NCBI RefSeq assembly: GCF_031846415.1
Contig: NZ_JAVRHT010000018.1
Location: 14,005-78,004 of the forward strand
From: Rubrivirga litoralis
GTDB lineage: Bacteria; Bacteroidota; Rhodothermia; Rhodothermales; Rubricoccaceae
Length of the DNA stretch: 64,000 bases
Direction: 5' to 3'
In this document: positions 51,176 to 58,779 of the stretch, piece by piece
Layout of the letters: each line of letters opens with the position of its first letter
Numbering within the stretch: position 1 is the first letter of the stretch
Notes under the pieces: generated by a model
What the model saw: only the letters and a program-made list of their open reading frames with translations
What the model was told of the DNA's origin: nothing
The model's database searches: none
Translations under genes and position numbers: made by a program

Positions 51176-52018
51176 GTGAGCACCATCCTCGACCAGATCC
51201 TCGCCGACACGCGCGCGCTCGTCGCCGAGCGCCGGGCCGTCACGCCGGCGGCGGCGCTCACCAAGCGGCCGGCGTTCCACGCGCCGACGCTGTCGCTCGC
51301 GCGCGCGCTCCGCCGCCCGGACGGGCCGGCCTACGTCGCCGAGTGCAAGCGGGCGAGCCCGTCGGAGGGCGTCATCCGGCCCGAGTACGACCCGGCCGCG
51401 ACGGCCCGGGCCTACAAGCAAGCGGCGGCCGCGGCGATCTCGGTCCTCACCGAGCCCACGCATTTTCAGGGCTCGCTGGAGCACCTCGCCGCCGTCCGCC
51501 ACGCGGTCGACCTGCCGGTCCTGCGCAAGGACTTCGTGGTCGACGACTACCAGCTCGTCGAGGCCCGCGCCTACGGCGCCGACGCCGTGCTGCTCATCGC
51601 GGCGGCCCTCGACCGCGCCCTCCTGCACGACCTGCTGGACGCCGCCCGCGACCTCGGCCTCGGCGTGCTCGTCGAGGTCCACGACGAGCGCGAGCTGGAC
51701 GCCATCGACCTCGACCGGGTCGACGTGCTCGGCGCGAACAGCCGCGACCTCAAGACGTTCAGAGTGGACCTGGACCGGGCGGGGCGGGTCTTCGCGCACC
51801 TCCCCGCCCGGATCGTCCGCGTGGCCGAGAGCGGGATCCGCACCGCCGAGGACGCCGCCCGCCTCCGGGCCTCCGGCGCCGACGCCTTTCTGGTCGGCAC
51901 GCACCTCATGCGGAGCGCCGACCCCGGCCGCGCCCTCGCCGCCCTTCGCCGCGAGACGGCCGTGGCTCTGGCGAGCGGTACGGGGTACGCGGTACGGGGT
52001 ACGGTGCCCGCACCATGA
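51176..52018 (+). CDS. trpC: indole-3-glycerol phosphate synthase
   Basis: Ring closure of CdRP to indole-3-glycerol phosphate. 280 aa from GTG 51176 (STILDQILADTRALVAERR); an ATG 60 nt upstream lies within the repeats and is less likely. TIM-barrel motifs: YVAECKRASPSEGVI (catalytic Lys), SVLTEPTHFQGSLEHL, PVLRKDFVVDDYQLVEA, GVLVEVHDERELD, LGANSRDLKTF (family INNRDL) and RVAESGIRTAEDA. The C-terminal GTGYAVRGTVPAP is encoded by the GGTACGG array. Confidence 0.96.
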   Translation: MSTILDQILADTRALVAERRAVTPAAALTKRPAFHAPTLSLARALRRPDGPAYVAECKRASPSEGVIRPEYDPAATARAYKQAAAAAISVLTEPTHFQGSLEHLAAVRHAVDLPVLRKDFVVDDYQLVEARAYGADAVLLIAAALDRALLHDLLDAARDLGLGVLVEVHDERELDAIDLDRVDVLGANSRDLKTFRVDLDRAGRVFAHLPARIVRVAESGIRTAEDAARLRASGADAFLVGTHLMRSADPGRALAALRRETAVALASGTGYAVRGTVPAP

Positions 52019-52055
52019 CCTCGTCCTGTACCTCGCACCCTGTACCCCGTACCCC
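51976..52055. repeat. inverted pair of GGTACGG/CCGTACC arrays between trpC and trpF
   Basis: Left 51976-52004 (CGGTACGGGGTACGCGGTAC, then GGGGTACGG) is inside the trpC 3' end; right 52023-52055 (CTGTACCTCGCACCCTGTAC, then CCCGTACCCC) abuts the trpF ATG at 52056. Confidence 0.87.
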
Positions 52056-52691
52056 ATGACCAAGGTCAAAATCTGCGGCATCACGCGGCTCCACGACGCC
52101 CGCACGGCGGCGGCGAGCGGGGCCGACTTTCTCGGGTTCGTCCAGCACGACGAGAGCCCGCGCTACGTCGCCCCGCCCGTGGCCAAGGAGATCATCGAGT
52201 GGGTGCGGGGGCCGGAGCCGGTCGGCGTGTTCGTGAACGAGAGCGCCGACGCGATCAACGCGCGGTGCGCGGATGTCGGGTTCCGGCTCGCGCAGCTCCA
52301 CGGTCACGAGACGCCCGAGACGTGCGCGGCCGTCGACGTGCCCGTCATCAAGGCCGTCTCGGTCCAGCACGACGCCTCCTCCGAGCAGGTCCGCGCGCTC
52401 GTCGAGCCCTACCTCGACGTGGTCGACTTCGTGCTCCTCGACACGCACCACACGAGCCTCTGGGGCGGGACCGGCGAGAGCTTCAACTGGCGCGTCGCGC
52501 GCGAGCTGGGCGGGGTGGTCGACGTGTTCCTCGCCGGCGGGATCTCGGCGGCGAACGTGGCCGAGGCCGTCGACACGATGCGGCCGTACGCCGTCGACCT
52601 GTCGTCGAGCGTCGAGGAGAGCCCCGGCGTCAAGGACCTGGACAAGCTGGCCGACTTTTTCGACGCCTTCCGCGCGGCGACGGCCGCCTAG
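52056..52691 (+). CDS. trpF: phosphoribosylanthranilate isomerase
   Basis: Amadori rearrangement of PRA to CdRP. 211 aa. Motifs: KVKICGITRLHDA (catalytic Cys), DFLGFVQHDESPRYV, VGVFVN, LAQLHGHET, a DFVLLDTHH segment containing the catalytic Asp, GGTGESFNWRVA (phosphate), VFLAGGISAANV and VDLSSSVEESPGVKDLDKL. Length and motifs are normal. Confidence 0.96.
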   Translation: MTKVKICGITRLHDARTAAASGADFLGFVQHDESPRYVAPPVAKEIIEWVRGPEPVGVFVNESADAINARCADVGFRLAQLHGHETPETCAAVDVPVIKAVSVQHDASSEQVRALVEPYLDVVDFVLLDTHHTSLWGGTGESFNWRVARELGGVVDVFLAGGISAANVAEAVDTMRPYAVDLSSSVEESPGVKDLDKLADFFDAFRAATAA

Positions 52692-52699
52692 CGGCGGCG

Positions 52700-52868
52700 G
52701 GTACCGGGTACGAGGTACCGGGTACGCCCCCCACCCCGCCCTGCCTGCCACCCCGCCCATGCGGACACCATGCATGGTGTCCCTACGCCGACGTTCCCGC
52801 CCCGAACCGCCCCGCCCCCATGGCCACCTCCGCCCCGCCCCGTACCTCGTACCCCGTACCCCGTACCC
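52700..52868. repeat. GTACCGG / CCGTACC arrays and GTAG-REP between trpF and trpB
   Basis: 52700-52727 is GTACCGG, GTACGAG, GTACCGG, GTACGCC after trpF. 52763-52786 is a minus-strand GTAG-REP with the 20-bp perfect palindrome GGACACCATGCATGGTGTCC then CTAC. 52840-52868 is CGTACCTCGTACCCCGTACC and one more unit, inside the trpB 5' coding end. Confidence 0.8.
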
Positions 52869-54055
52869 AAACCCCCGACGAACGGGGGCGCTTCGGCGCC
52901 TTTGGCGGCGCGTTCGTCCCCGAGATCCTGCACCCGGTCTTGGAGGACCTGAAGCGGGCGTGGGCCGAGGCGCAGGCCGACGACGCGTTCTGGGCCGAGT
53001 ACCACCGGCTGCTGCGCGACTACGTCGGCCGCCCCACCCCGCTCACCCGGCTCGACCGGCTGACGGAGCGTCTGGGCGGGGCGACCATCTACGCCAAGCG
53101 CGAGGACCTCTGCCACACGGGCGCCCACAAGATCAACAACGCGGTCGGGCAGGTGCTCCTCGCGCGGCGCATGGGCAAGGAGCGGATCATCGCCGAGACC
53201 GGGGCCGGCCAGCACGGCGTGGCCACGGCGACGGCGTGCGCGCTCTTCGGCGTCGAGTGCGTGGTCTACATGGGGACCGAGGACATCGAGCGCCAGAACC
53301 TGAACGTCCAGCGGATGCGGCTCCTGGGCGCGACCGTCCGCCCGGCCGAGAGCGGGAGCCGGACGCTCAAGGACGCGACGAACGAGGCGTTCCGCGACTG
53401 GGTCTCCAACCCCGACTCGACGTACTACATCATCGGCTCCGCGATCGGCCCGCACCCGTACCCCGGCCTCGTCCGCGAGCTGCACCGGGTCATTGGGGAC
53501 GAGACGCGGCGGCAGCTGCTGGAGCAGACCGGGTCTGAGACGCCCGACGCCGTCGTGGCGTGCGTCGGCGGCGGGTCCAACGCGATCGGCATCTGGGCAC
53601 CATTCGTCGGAGACGAGGACGTCCGCCTGATCGGCGTCGAGGCGGCGGGCGAGGGGCTGGGCGGCCGCCACGCGGCGACGCTCTCGCGCGGCGAGCCGGC
53701 CGTCTTCCACGGCACGCGGACCTACCTGCTCCAGGACGCCGACGGCCAGGTCGAGATCGCCCACTCGGTCTCCGCCGGGCTGGACTACCCCGGCGTCGGG
53801 CCGGAGCACGCCTACCTCAAGGACACCGGCCGCGTCGAGGTGCGGACGGCGACCGACGCCGAGGCAATGGACGGGGTCCGGCTCCTGAGCGAGACCGAGG
53901 GCATCATCCCCGCCCTCGAGACGGCCCACGCCGTCGCCGCCCTCCCCGCCCTCGCCGCCGAGATGGGCGGGGCGGCGACGATCGTCCTCAACTGCTCCGG
54001 GCGGGGCGACAAGGACATGGCCACGATCTCGGCGTGGCTGGACGGGACGGGGTAG
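52820..54055 (+). CDS. trpB: tryptophan synthase beta chain
   Basis: Condenses indole and serine with PLP. 411 aa from ATG 52820. N-terminal residues SYPVPRTQTP are encoded by the CCGTACC array and precede the family start RGRFGAFGGAFVPEILHPVLEDL. PLP Lys in EDLCHTGAHKINNAVGQVLLARRMG; ETGAGQHGVATATACALFG, GSRTLKDATNEAFRDWV, ACVGGGSNAIGIW (phosphate loop) and HSVSAGLDYPGVGPEHAYL follow. TrpB1 type, matching the adjacent trpA. Stop TAG lies inside the first unit of a 9-bp array. Confidence 0.97.
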   Translation: MATSAPPRTSYPVPRTQTPDERGRFGAFGGAFVPEILHPVLEDLKRAWAEAQADDAFWAEYHRLLRDYVGRPTPLTRLDRLTERLGGATIYAKREDLCHTGAHKINNAVGQVLLARRMGKERIIAETGAGQHGVATATACALFGVECVVYMGTEDIERQNLNVQRMRLLGATVRPAESGSRTLKDATNEAFRDWVSNPDSTYYIIGSAIGPHPYPGLVRELHRVIGDETRRQLLEQTGSETPDAVVACVGGGSNAIGIWAPFVGDEDVRLIGVEAAGEGLGGRHAATLSRGEPAVFHGTRTYLLQDADGQVEIAHSVSAGLDYPGVGPEHAYLKDTGRVEVRTATDAEAMDGVRLLSETEGIIPALETAHAVAALPALAAEMGGAATIVLNCSGRGDKDMATISAWLDGTG

Positions 54056-54123
54056 AGCAGGTAGAGCAGGTAGAGCAGGTAGAGCAGGTAGAGCAGGTAG
54101 AGCAGGTAGAGCAGGTAGAGCAA
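54052..54123 (+). repeat. 9-bp tandem array GTAGAGCAG at the trpB stop
   Basis: Seven exact GTAGAGCAG units and one variant (ending CAA). The first unit contains the trpB stop codon, and because 9 is a multiple of 3 every later unit repeats an in-frame TAG. Purine-rich on the sense strand. Followed at 54158-54178 by CTATTTCCCATTTCCC before trpA. Confidence 0.93.
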
Positions 54124-54178
54124 GAAAGCGGCAGCCGGCGCCACCCCGCCCGCCCCCTTTTCCTATTTCCCATTTCCC

Positions 54179-55018
54179 GTGACTCGACTCCGTGCCCACC
54201 TCGATACTCTCCGCGAGCGGGGCGGACCGCAGGCCGGCGGGGCGGCGATGGGCCTGTTCCTCACTGCCGGCTTCCCGTCGCCCGGCGCCACGCTCGACGT
54301 GCTCCGCGCGGCCGACGCGGGCGGGGCGGACTTCCTGGAGCTGGGGATGCCGTTCTCGGATCCGGTCGCCGAGGGGCTGCCCATCCAGATGGCATCGGAG
54401 CGGGCACTGCGCCAGGGGGCGACCATGGCCGGCACGTTCGAGACCGCCGCCGCCTTCCGCGCCGAGTCCGACACGCCGCTCGTGCTCATGGGCTACGCCA
54501 ACCCGGTCCTGCGCTACGGCGCGGGCGACTTTTGCGCCGACGCCGCGTCTTCGGGCGTGGACGGCCTCATCCTCCCCGACCTCCCGCCCGAAGAGGCCGA
54601 GGAGTTGGAAGAGGCCGCCGCCCAGCACAGCCTCTCCATCACCCACCTCATCGCGCCCAACACCTCCGACGACCGCGTCCGCCTCGTCGACGCCCGCTCG
54701 ACCGGGTTCGTCTACGCCGTGAGCGTGGCGGGCCTCACGGGCTCCGGCCTCGGCGACGCCGACGCGACCGACGCCTACCTCGCCCGCGCCCGCGCGCTCG
54801 TCGAGCAGCCGCTGCTCGTCGGGTTCGGGATCTCGACGCCGGCCGACGCCGCCCGCCTCACGCGCCACACCGACGGGTTCATCGTCGGGAGCGCCCTCAT
54901 CCGCCTCGTGGAGCGGCTCTGGGACGACCCGGGTCTCACCGATTCCGAACGGCGTGAGCAGGTGGAAACGTGGGCTCGGGCGTTGAAGGAGGGCGCCCCC
55001 ACCCCGCCCCGCCCATGA
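54179..55018 (+). CDS. trpA: tryptophan synthase alpha chain
   Basis: Cleaves indole-3-glycerol phosphate to indole for TrpB. 279 aa, GTG start right after a TTTCCCA repeat. Catalytic Glu in FLELGMPFSDPVAEGLPIQ and catalytic Asp in GVDGLILPDLPPEEAEE; LMGYANPVLRYG, LIAPNTSDDR and YAVSVAGLTGSG are family motifs, with GFGISTPADA near the phosphate site. The next gene starts inside its stop (ATGA, 55015-55018), so the DUF4837 gene is coupled to the operon. Confidence 0.96.
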   Translation: MTRLRAHLDTLRERGGPQAGGAAMGLFLTAGFPSPGATLDVLRAADAGGADFLELGMPFSDPVAEGLPIQMASERALRQGATMAGTFETAAAFRAESDTPLVLMGYANPVLRYGAGDFCADAASSGVDGLILPDLPPEEAEELEEAAAQHSLSITHLIAPNTSDDRVRLVDARSTGFVYAVSVAGLTGSGLGDADATDAYLARARALVEQPLLVGFGISTPADAARLTRHTDGFIVGSALIRLVERLWDDPGLTDSERREQVETWARALKEGAPTPPRP

Positions 55019-56166
55019 CCGGCCTCCCCCGCCCCGCCCCGCTCGCCGCCGCCCTCGCTGTCGTTCTCGCCGTTCTCGCCGGGTGCGAGTCCTTCGCGGG
55101 GCAGACCACCGCGCGCGGCGACGTCGAAGAGATCACCGTCGTCTCGGACAGCGCGACCTGGGCGGGGCCGGTGGGCGAGGCCATCCGCGCCGAGCTGGCG
55201 CAGCCCATCGCCACGCTCCCCGGCAACCAGGGCGCGTTCAAGCTCAACTTCCAGCCGCTGACGAGCCGCTTTTTCGACCAGCTCAAGCTCCGCCGCGCCC
55301 TCGTGTTCGCCGCGCCGATCGACGCCGATGGGCCGATCGGCGACTTTATCCGCGCCCGCGTCGGCGAGGGCGGGCTCGACGCCGTCCGCTCGGGCGGGGT
55401 GGCGGCCTTCAACCTCCGGCCGGACCTGTGGGCCAACGGCCAGCTCGTCGTGATCGCCACGGCCGCCGACGAGCGCGCGCTCGCCCGCGAGTTCCTCCAG
55501 CGCGGGCCGGAGCTCCGCGCCGCGTTCAACGCGCTGGCCCGCGAGAACACGACGGGCGAGATGTTCGCCCGGCTCCGCCAGGAGGACCTCGAAGCCGACC
55601 TCCTCGACGCCCACGACTACCGCGTCCAGATCCAGCACGACTACGTCCAGGTCCAGGACACGGCGGCGACGGCGGGCGGGCTCGACGGCAGCTTCGTCCG
55701 CTACCGCCGCGTGCTCTCGGACACCTGGCGCGACTTTTTCGTGTTCGCCGCCGACGGCGTCGAGACGCTCCCGCCGCCGGCCGAGATCGACCGGATCACG
55801 AACGACCTCTTGGAGACGTTCGCGCGAGGCACGCTCGACAGCTCCTACGTCCAGCTCGACGACCAGCGGCCGATGACGCGGGACACGGCCGAGATCGCCG
55901 GCCGCCCCGCCCAGGAGACGCGCGGGTTCTGGTACATGACGAACGACATCATGGGCGGCTCGTTCGTCCGCTACGCGTTCGTGGACCCCGCGACCGACCG
56001 GCTGTACGTCTTCTACGGGATGACGTTCGCGCCCGACCGCCGGCTCGACAAGCGCTCGTTCCTCCGCCAGATGGAGGCCGTCGCCTACACGTTCCGCACG
56101 CGCGCCGACCTGGAGGCCGAGGCGCGCGCCGAGGGCGGGGCGGCCGAGGGCGGGGCGGAGTCGTAG
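55015..56166 (+). CDS. DUF4837 family lipoprotein
   Basis: 383 aa from ATG 55015, overlapping the trpA stop by 4 nt. Lipoprotein signal LAVVLAVLAGC (Cys at residue 24). DUF4837 features: GDVEEITVVSDSATW, VGEAIRAELAQPIATLPGNQGAFKLNFQPL, NLRPDLWANGQLVVIATA and RGFWYMTNDIMGGSFVRYAFVD. The family is confined mostly to Bacteroidota-like bacteria and its function is unknown. The tail EGGAAEGGAES is encoded by two 11-mer copies. Placement at the end of trp is probably incidental. Confidence 0.88.
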   Translation: MTGLPRPAPLAAALAVVLAVLAGCESFAGQTTARGDVEEITVVSDSATWAGPVGEAIRAELAQPIATLPGNQGAFKLNFQPLTSRFFDQLKLRRALVFAAPIDADGPIGDFIRARVGEGGLDAVRSGGVAAFNLRPDLWANGQLVVIATAADERALAREFLQRGPELRAAFNALARENTTGEMFARLRQEDLEADLLDAHDYRVQIQHDYVQVQDTAATAGGLDGSFVRYRRVLSDTWRDFFVFAADGVETLPPPAEIDRITNDLLETFARGTLDSSYVQLDDQRPMTRDTAEIAGRPAQETRGFWYMTNDIMGGSFVRYAFVDPATDRLYVFYGMTFAPDRRLDKRSFLRQMEAVAYTFRTRADLEAEARAEGGAAEGGAES

Positions 56167-56241
56167 GGGCCACCCCGCCCCTGCCGTGTCGCCGGGCGGT
56201 ACCGTCTGGGCGGGGCGGCGTGCTCCTCCGGATTCTTCTTG

Positions 56242-56355
56242 CCATCCTGAGTGAAACGAAGGATCTCGGCGAGAGGCGTCCGTCGTAGGGGGAGGTGGCG
56301 CCGCGACAACCCGCCGGCGCTGAGATCCTTCGTCGCTTCGCTCCTCAGGATGACA
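56242..56355. repeat. inverted pair of CATCCTGAG...GAAGGATCT repeats upstream of hisG
   Basis: 56243-56267 (CATCCTGAGTGAAACGAAGG then ATCTC) and 56322-56355 (GAGATCCTTCGTCGCTTCGC, then TCCTCAGGATGACA) are imperfect reverse complements separated by about 55 bp. The same word family occurs widely in bacterial genomes. Lies between the DUF4837 gene and hisG. Confidence 0.75.
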
Positions 56356-56405
56356 ATGGGGGGAGCTTCCAGGCGGCGCCCACCGCCCCCACCCCACCCC
56401 GCCCT

Positions 56406-57329
56406 ATGCCCACGCAGACCGCCCCCTCCGCCGCCACCACGAACGGGACCGGCGACGCCCCCGTGCTCCGGCTCGGGCTCCCCAAAGGGAGCCTCCAGGA
56501 GTCCACGTTCGACCTGCTCGACAAGGCCGGCTACTCGTTCTCCGTCCGCTCGCGGAGCTACTTCCCGTCGATCGACGACGACGAGCTGACGGCCATGCTC
56601 GTGCGCGCGCAGGAGATGGGGAAGTACGTCCAGGACGGCGTGTTCGACGCCGGGATCACCGGGCTCGACTGGATCGCCGAGACGAACGCCGACGTCCACG
56701 TCGTCGCCGACCTCGTGTACTCGAAGGCCTCGATGCGGCCGGTCCGCTGGGTGCTCGCTGTGCCCGAGGACTCGGACATCCAGAGCGTGCAGGACCTGGA
56801 GGGCAAGCGGATCGCGACGGAAGTCGTCGGCCTCACGCGGCGGTGGCTGGAGTCGCACGGGGTCTCGGCCGAGGTCGAGTTCTCGTGGGGCGCCACCGAG
56901 GTCAAGGCGCCCGACCTCGTCGACGCCATCGTCGAGGTGACGGAGACGGGCAACTCGCTGCGCGCCAACAAGCTCCGCATCGTCGAGGTGCTGCTGTCCT
57001 CGAACACGCAGCTCGTCGCCAACAAGGCGGCGTGGGCCGACGACTGGAAGCGGGAGAAGATCGAGAACCTGGCCCTGCTGCTGGAGGGCGCCATCCGGGC
57101 CGAGGGCCGCGTCGGGCTCAAGATGAACGTCCGCCGGACCGACCTGGACGCCGTCGTCGAGCGCCTCCCCGCCCTCCGCAACCCGACCGTCGCCCCGCTC
57201 TTCGACGAGGAGTGGGTGGCGATTGAGACGATCATCGAGGAGCGCCAGGTGCGCACGCTGATCCCCGAGCTCAAGCGGCTCGGCGCCGAGGGGATCTTCG
57301 AGTACCCGCTGAACAAGATGATCCCGTAG
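56406..57329 (+). CDS. hisG: ATP phosphoribosyltransferase, long form
   Basis: First step of histidine synthesis (ATP + PRPP). 307 aa from ATG 56406. N-terminal LRLGLPKGSLQESTFDLLDKAGY, FDAGITGLDWIAET, RIATEVVGLTRRWLESHGV, LVDAIVEVTETGNSLRANKLRIVEVLLSSNTQLVAN, plus the C-terminal regulatory domain typical of HisG-long (VGLKMNVRRTDLDAVVERLPALRNPTVAPL), so HisZ is not needed. No other his genes in the window. The stop shares its G with a GAATGCG array. Confidence 0.96.
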   Translation: MPTQTAPSAATTNGTGDAPVLRLGLPKGSLQESTFDLLDKAGYSFSVRSRSYFPSIDDDELTAMLVRAQEMGKYVQDGVFDAGITGLDWIAETNADVHVVADLVYSKASMRPVRWVLAVPEDSDIQSVQDLEGKRIATEVVGLTRRWLESHGVSAEVEFSWGATEVKAPDLVDAIVEVTETGNSLRANKLRIVEVLLSSNTQLVANKAAWADDWKREKIENLALLLEGAIRAEGRVGLKMNVRRTDLDAVVERLPALRNPTVAPLFDEEWVAIETIIEERQVRTLIPELKRLGAEGIFEYPLNKMIP

Positions 57330-57432
57330 AATGCGGAATGGCGAATGTTGAATGCGGAAGGGCCTCGCACCCGATCCCTCAACGCTCGCTGCCGATCCCT
57401 TTTCCGCATTCCGCCTTCAACCTTCCGCATTC
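57329..57432. repeat. inverted pair of GAATGCG/TTCCGCA heptamer arrays between hisG and the AtuA-like gene
   Basis: 57329-57359: GAATGCG, GAATGGC, GAATGTT, GAATGCG, GAA; the first G is the last base of the hisG stop. 57402-57432: TTCCGCA, TTCCGCC, TTCAACC, TTCCGCA, TTC, ending at the base before the ATG. The repeat boundaries coincide exactly with the coding boundaries on both sides. Confidence 0.92.
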
Positions 57433-57783
57433 ATGAAGCTCCTCGACCTCTGCTTTGGCCGCTCCGGCGACAAGGGCGACGCCGTCAACGTCGGCCTCAT
57501 CGCCCGCGACCCGGGCCACTACGACTGGCTCCGCGAGACGGTCACGGCCGAGCGCGTGAAAGAGCACTTCGGGCCGCGCGTGGACGGCGAGGTCGAGCGG
57601 TTCGAGCTCCCGAACCTCTCGGCCCTCAACTTCCTGCTCCACGGGGCGCTCGGCGGCGGCGGCACGGTCTCGCTCAAGCTCGACGCCCAGGGCAAGACGT
57701 ACGCCGCGCACCTGCTCCGCATGGACGTGCCCGCCCCGCCCGAGACCGCGTCGTCCGAGACCGCGTCGTCCGAAGCCGCGTGA
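57433..57783 (+). CDS. AtuA-related C-terminal domain protein
   Basis: 116 aa, ATG 57433 directly after the TTCCGCA array. Sequence LLDLCFGRSGDKGDAVNVGLIARDPGHYDWLRETVTAERVKEHF and FELPNLSALNFLLHGALGGGGTVSLKLDAQGKTYAAHLLRMDV matches the small ferredoxin-like domain found at the C-terminus of AtuA (acyclic terpene utilisation) proteins and also as separate subunits (GRSGDKG-NVG signature). No AtuA N-domain gene is next to it. The tail ETASSETASSEA comes from a short direct repeat. Confidence 0.85.
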   Translation: MKLLDLCFGRSGDKGDAVNVGLIARDPGHYDWLRETVTAERVKEHFGPRVDGEVERFELPNLSALNFLLHGALGGGGTVSLKLDAQGKTYAAHLLRMDVPAPPETASSETASSEAA

Positions 57784-57811
57784 GGCCGTGGGCCGCGTGA
57801 GGCCGTGGGCC
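57778..57811 (+). repeat. 17-bp tandem duplication at a gene junction
   Basis: GCGTGAGGCCGTGGGCC occurs twice in tandem (57778-57794, 57795-57811). The first copy contains the stop of the AtuA-like gene, the second the likely GTG start of the next gene. Confidence 0.85.
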
Positions 57812-58159
57812 GCCGCCGCGCTCGTCGCCCTCGCCGGCTGCGGCGGGGCGGCGGGCGGGGTGGCGCCGGCCGTAGATTCGACGCTCGTCGACGCCCTCGC
57901 CGACGTGGCCCTCGCCGACGCCCGCGCGGCCCTCGCCGACACCACGGGCGGGGCGGGGCGGGCGCCGTCGCCGGGCGGGGCGGCCGACAGCCTCCGCGCC
58001 GTCGCCCTCGCGGCCCACGGCCTCGACGACGCCGCGCTCGACCGGGCGCTCGACCGGCTCGCCCGCGACCCCGCCCTCGCCGAGGCCACGTACGCCGCCG
58101 TCGCCCAGCGCCTCCGCGACGAGCGCTGGGGGACCTCGGGACCCGCCCCCGACCCCTGA
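57797..58159 (+). CDS. small lipoprotein, DUF4296-like
   Basis: 120 aa from GTG 57797 (VRPWAAAALVALAGC, lipid Cys at residue 15); a GTG 9 nt upstream is possible. The mature part has two helices, LVDALADVALADARAAL and ADSLRAVALAAHGLDDAALDRALDRLARDPALAEATYAAVAQRLRDERW. The pattern (HGL-x-D, D-P-x-L-x-x-x-Y-x-x-V-x-x-R-L) resembles DUF4296 lipoproteins of Bacteroidota. Function unknown. The Gly-rich N-terminal region is 11-mer encoded. Confidence 0.7.
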   Translation: MRPWAAAALVALAGCGGAAGGVAPAVDSTLVDALADVALADARAALADTTGGAGRAPSPGGAADSLRAVALAAHGLDDAALDRALDRLARDPALAEATYAAVAQRLRDERWGTSGPAPDP

Positions 58160-58198
58160 GCCCTCCTCCCGCCCCGCCCCGGGGCCGCCCCGCCCCGC

Positions 58199-58711
58199 AT
58201 GCACGTCCAGGTATTCACGACCGGCGGCACGATCGACAAGGTCTACTTCGACGCCAAGAGCGCGTTCGAGGTGGGCGACCCGCTCATCGCTGACGTCTTC
58301 CGCCAGGCCGGCGTCGCGTTCTCGTTCGACGTCGACGCCCTGTTTCAGAAGGACAGCCTCGACCTGACGGACGCCGACCGCGCCCTCGTCGCCGACCGCA
58401 TCGCCGCGTGCGACGCCACGCGCGTCGTGGTCACGCACGGGACGGACACGATGCCCGAGACGGCCCGCGCCGTCTCCGAGCGCCTGGCCGCGGACTCGGG
58501 CGGGGCGGCCAAGACGGTCGTCTTCGTGGGCTCGCTCGCTCCGGCCCGGTTCAAGGCGACCGACGCCGAGTTCAACGTGGGCTTTGCCGCGGCCGCCGTG
58601 CAGACGCTCGGGCCGGGCGTGTACGTGGCCATGAACGGCCGCGTGTTCGACCCCGAGCACGTCCGCAAGGACCGCGCGGGCAACCGCTTCGTCGAGGCGC
58701 CCGCGTCTTGA
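58199..58711 (+). CDS. asparaginase-domain protein (single N-terminal domain)
   Basis: 170 aa. Contains the N-terminal L-asparaginase motifs VFTTGGTIDKVYF (nucleophile Thr) and VVVTHGTDTMPETARAV (second Thr, Asp), then KTVVFVGSLAPARF and GVYVAMNGRVFDPEHVRKD. It lacks the C-terminal domain of full-length asparaginases (about 320-340 aa), as in the known group of short asparaginase-like proteins, so activity on asparagine is uncertain. ATG at 58199 gives the family start. Confidence 0.9.
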   Translation: MHVQVFTTGGTIDKVYFDAKSAFEVGDPLIADVFRQAGVAFSFDVDALFQKDSLDLTDADRALVADRIAACDATRVVVTHGTDTMPETARAVSERLAADSGGAAKTVVFVGSLAPARFKATDAEFNVGFAAAAVQTLGPGVYVAMNGRVFDPEHVRKDRAGNRFVEAPAS

Positions 58712-58779
58712 CCGCCCCGCCCCCGCGTACCACCGCCGGGCGCCCGCCCGTTCTCCGCCCTGCCCCTGACTCCCCCCCG

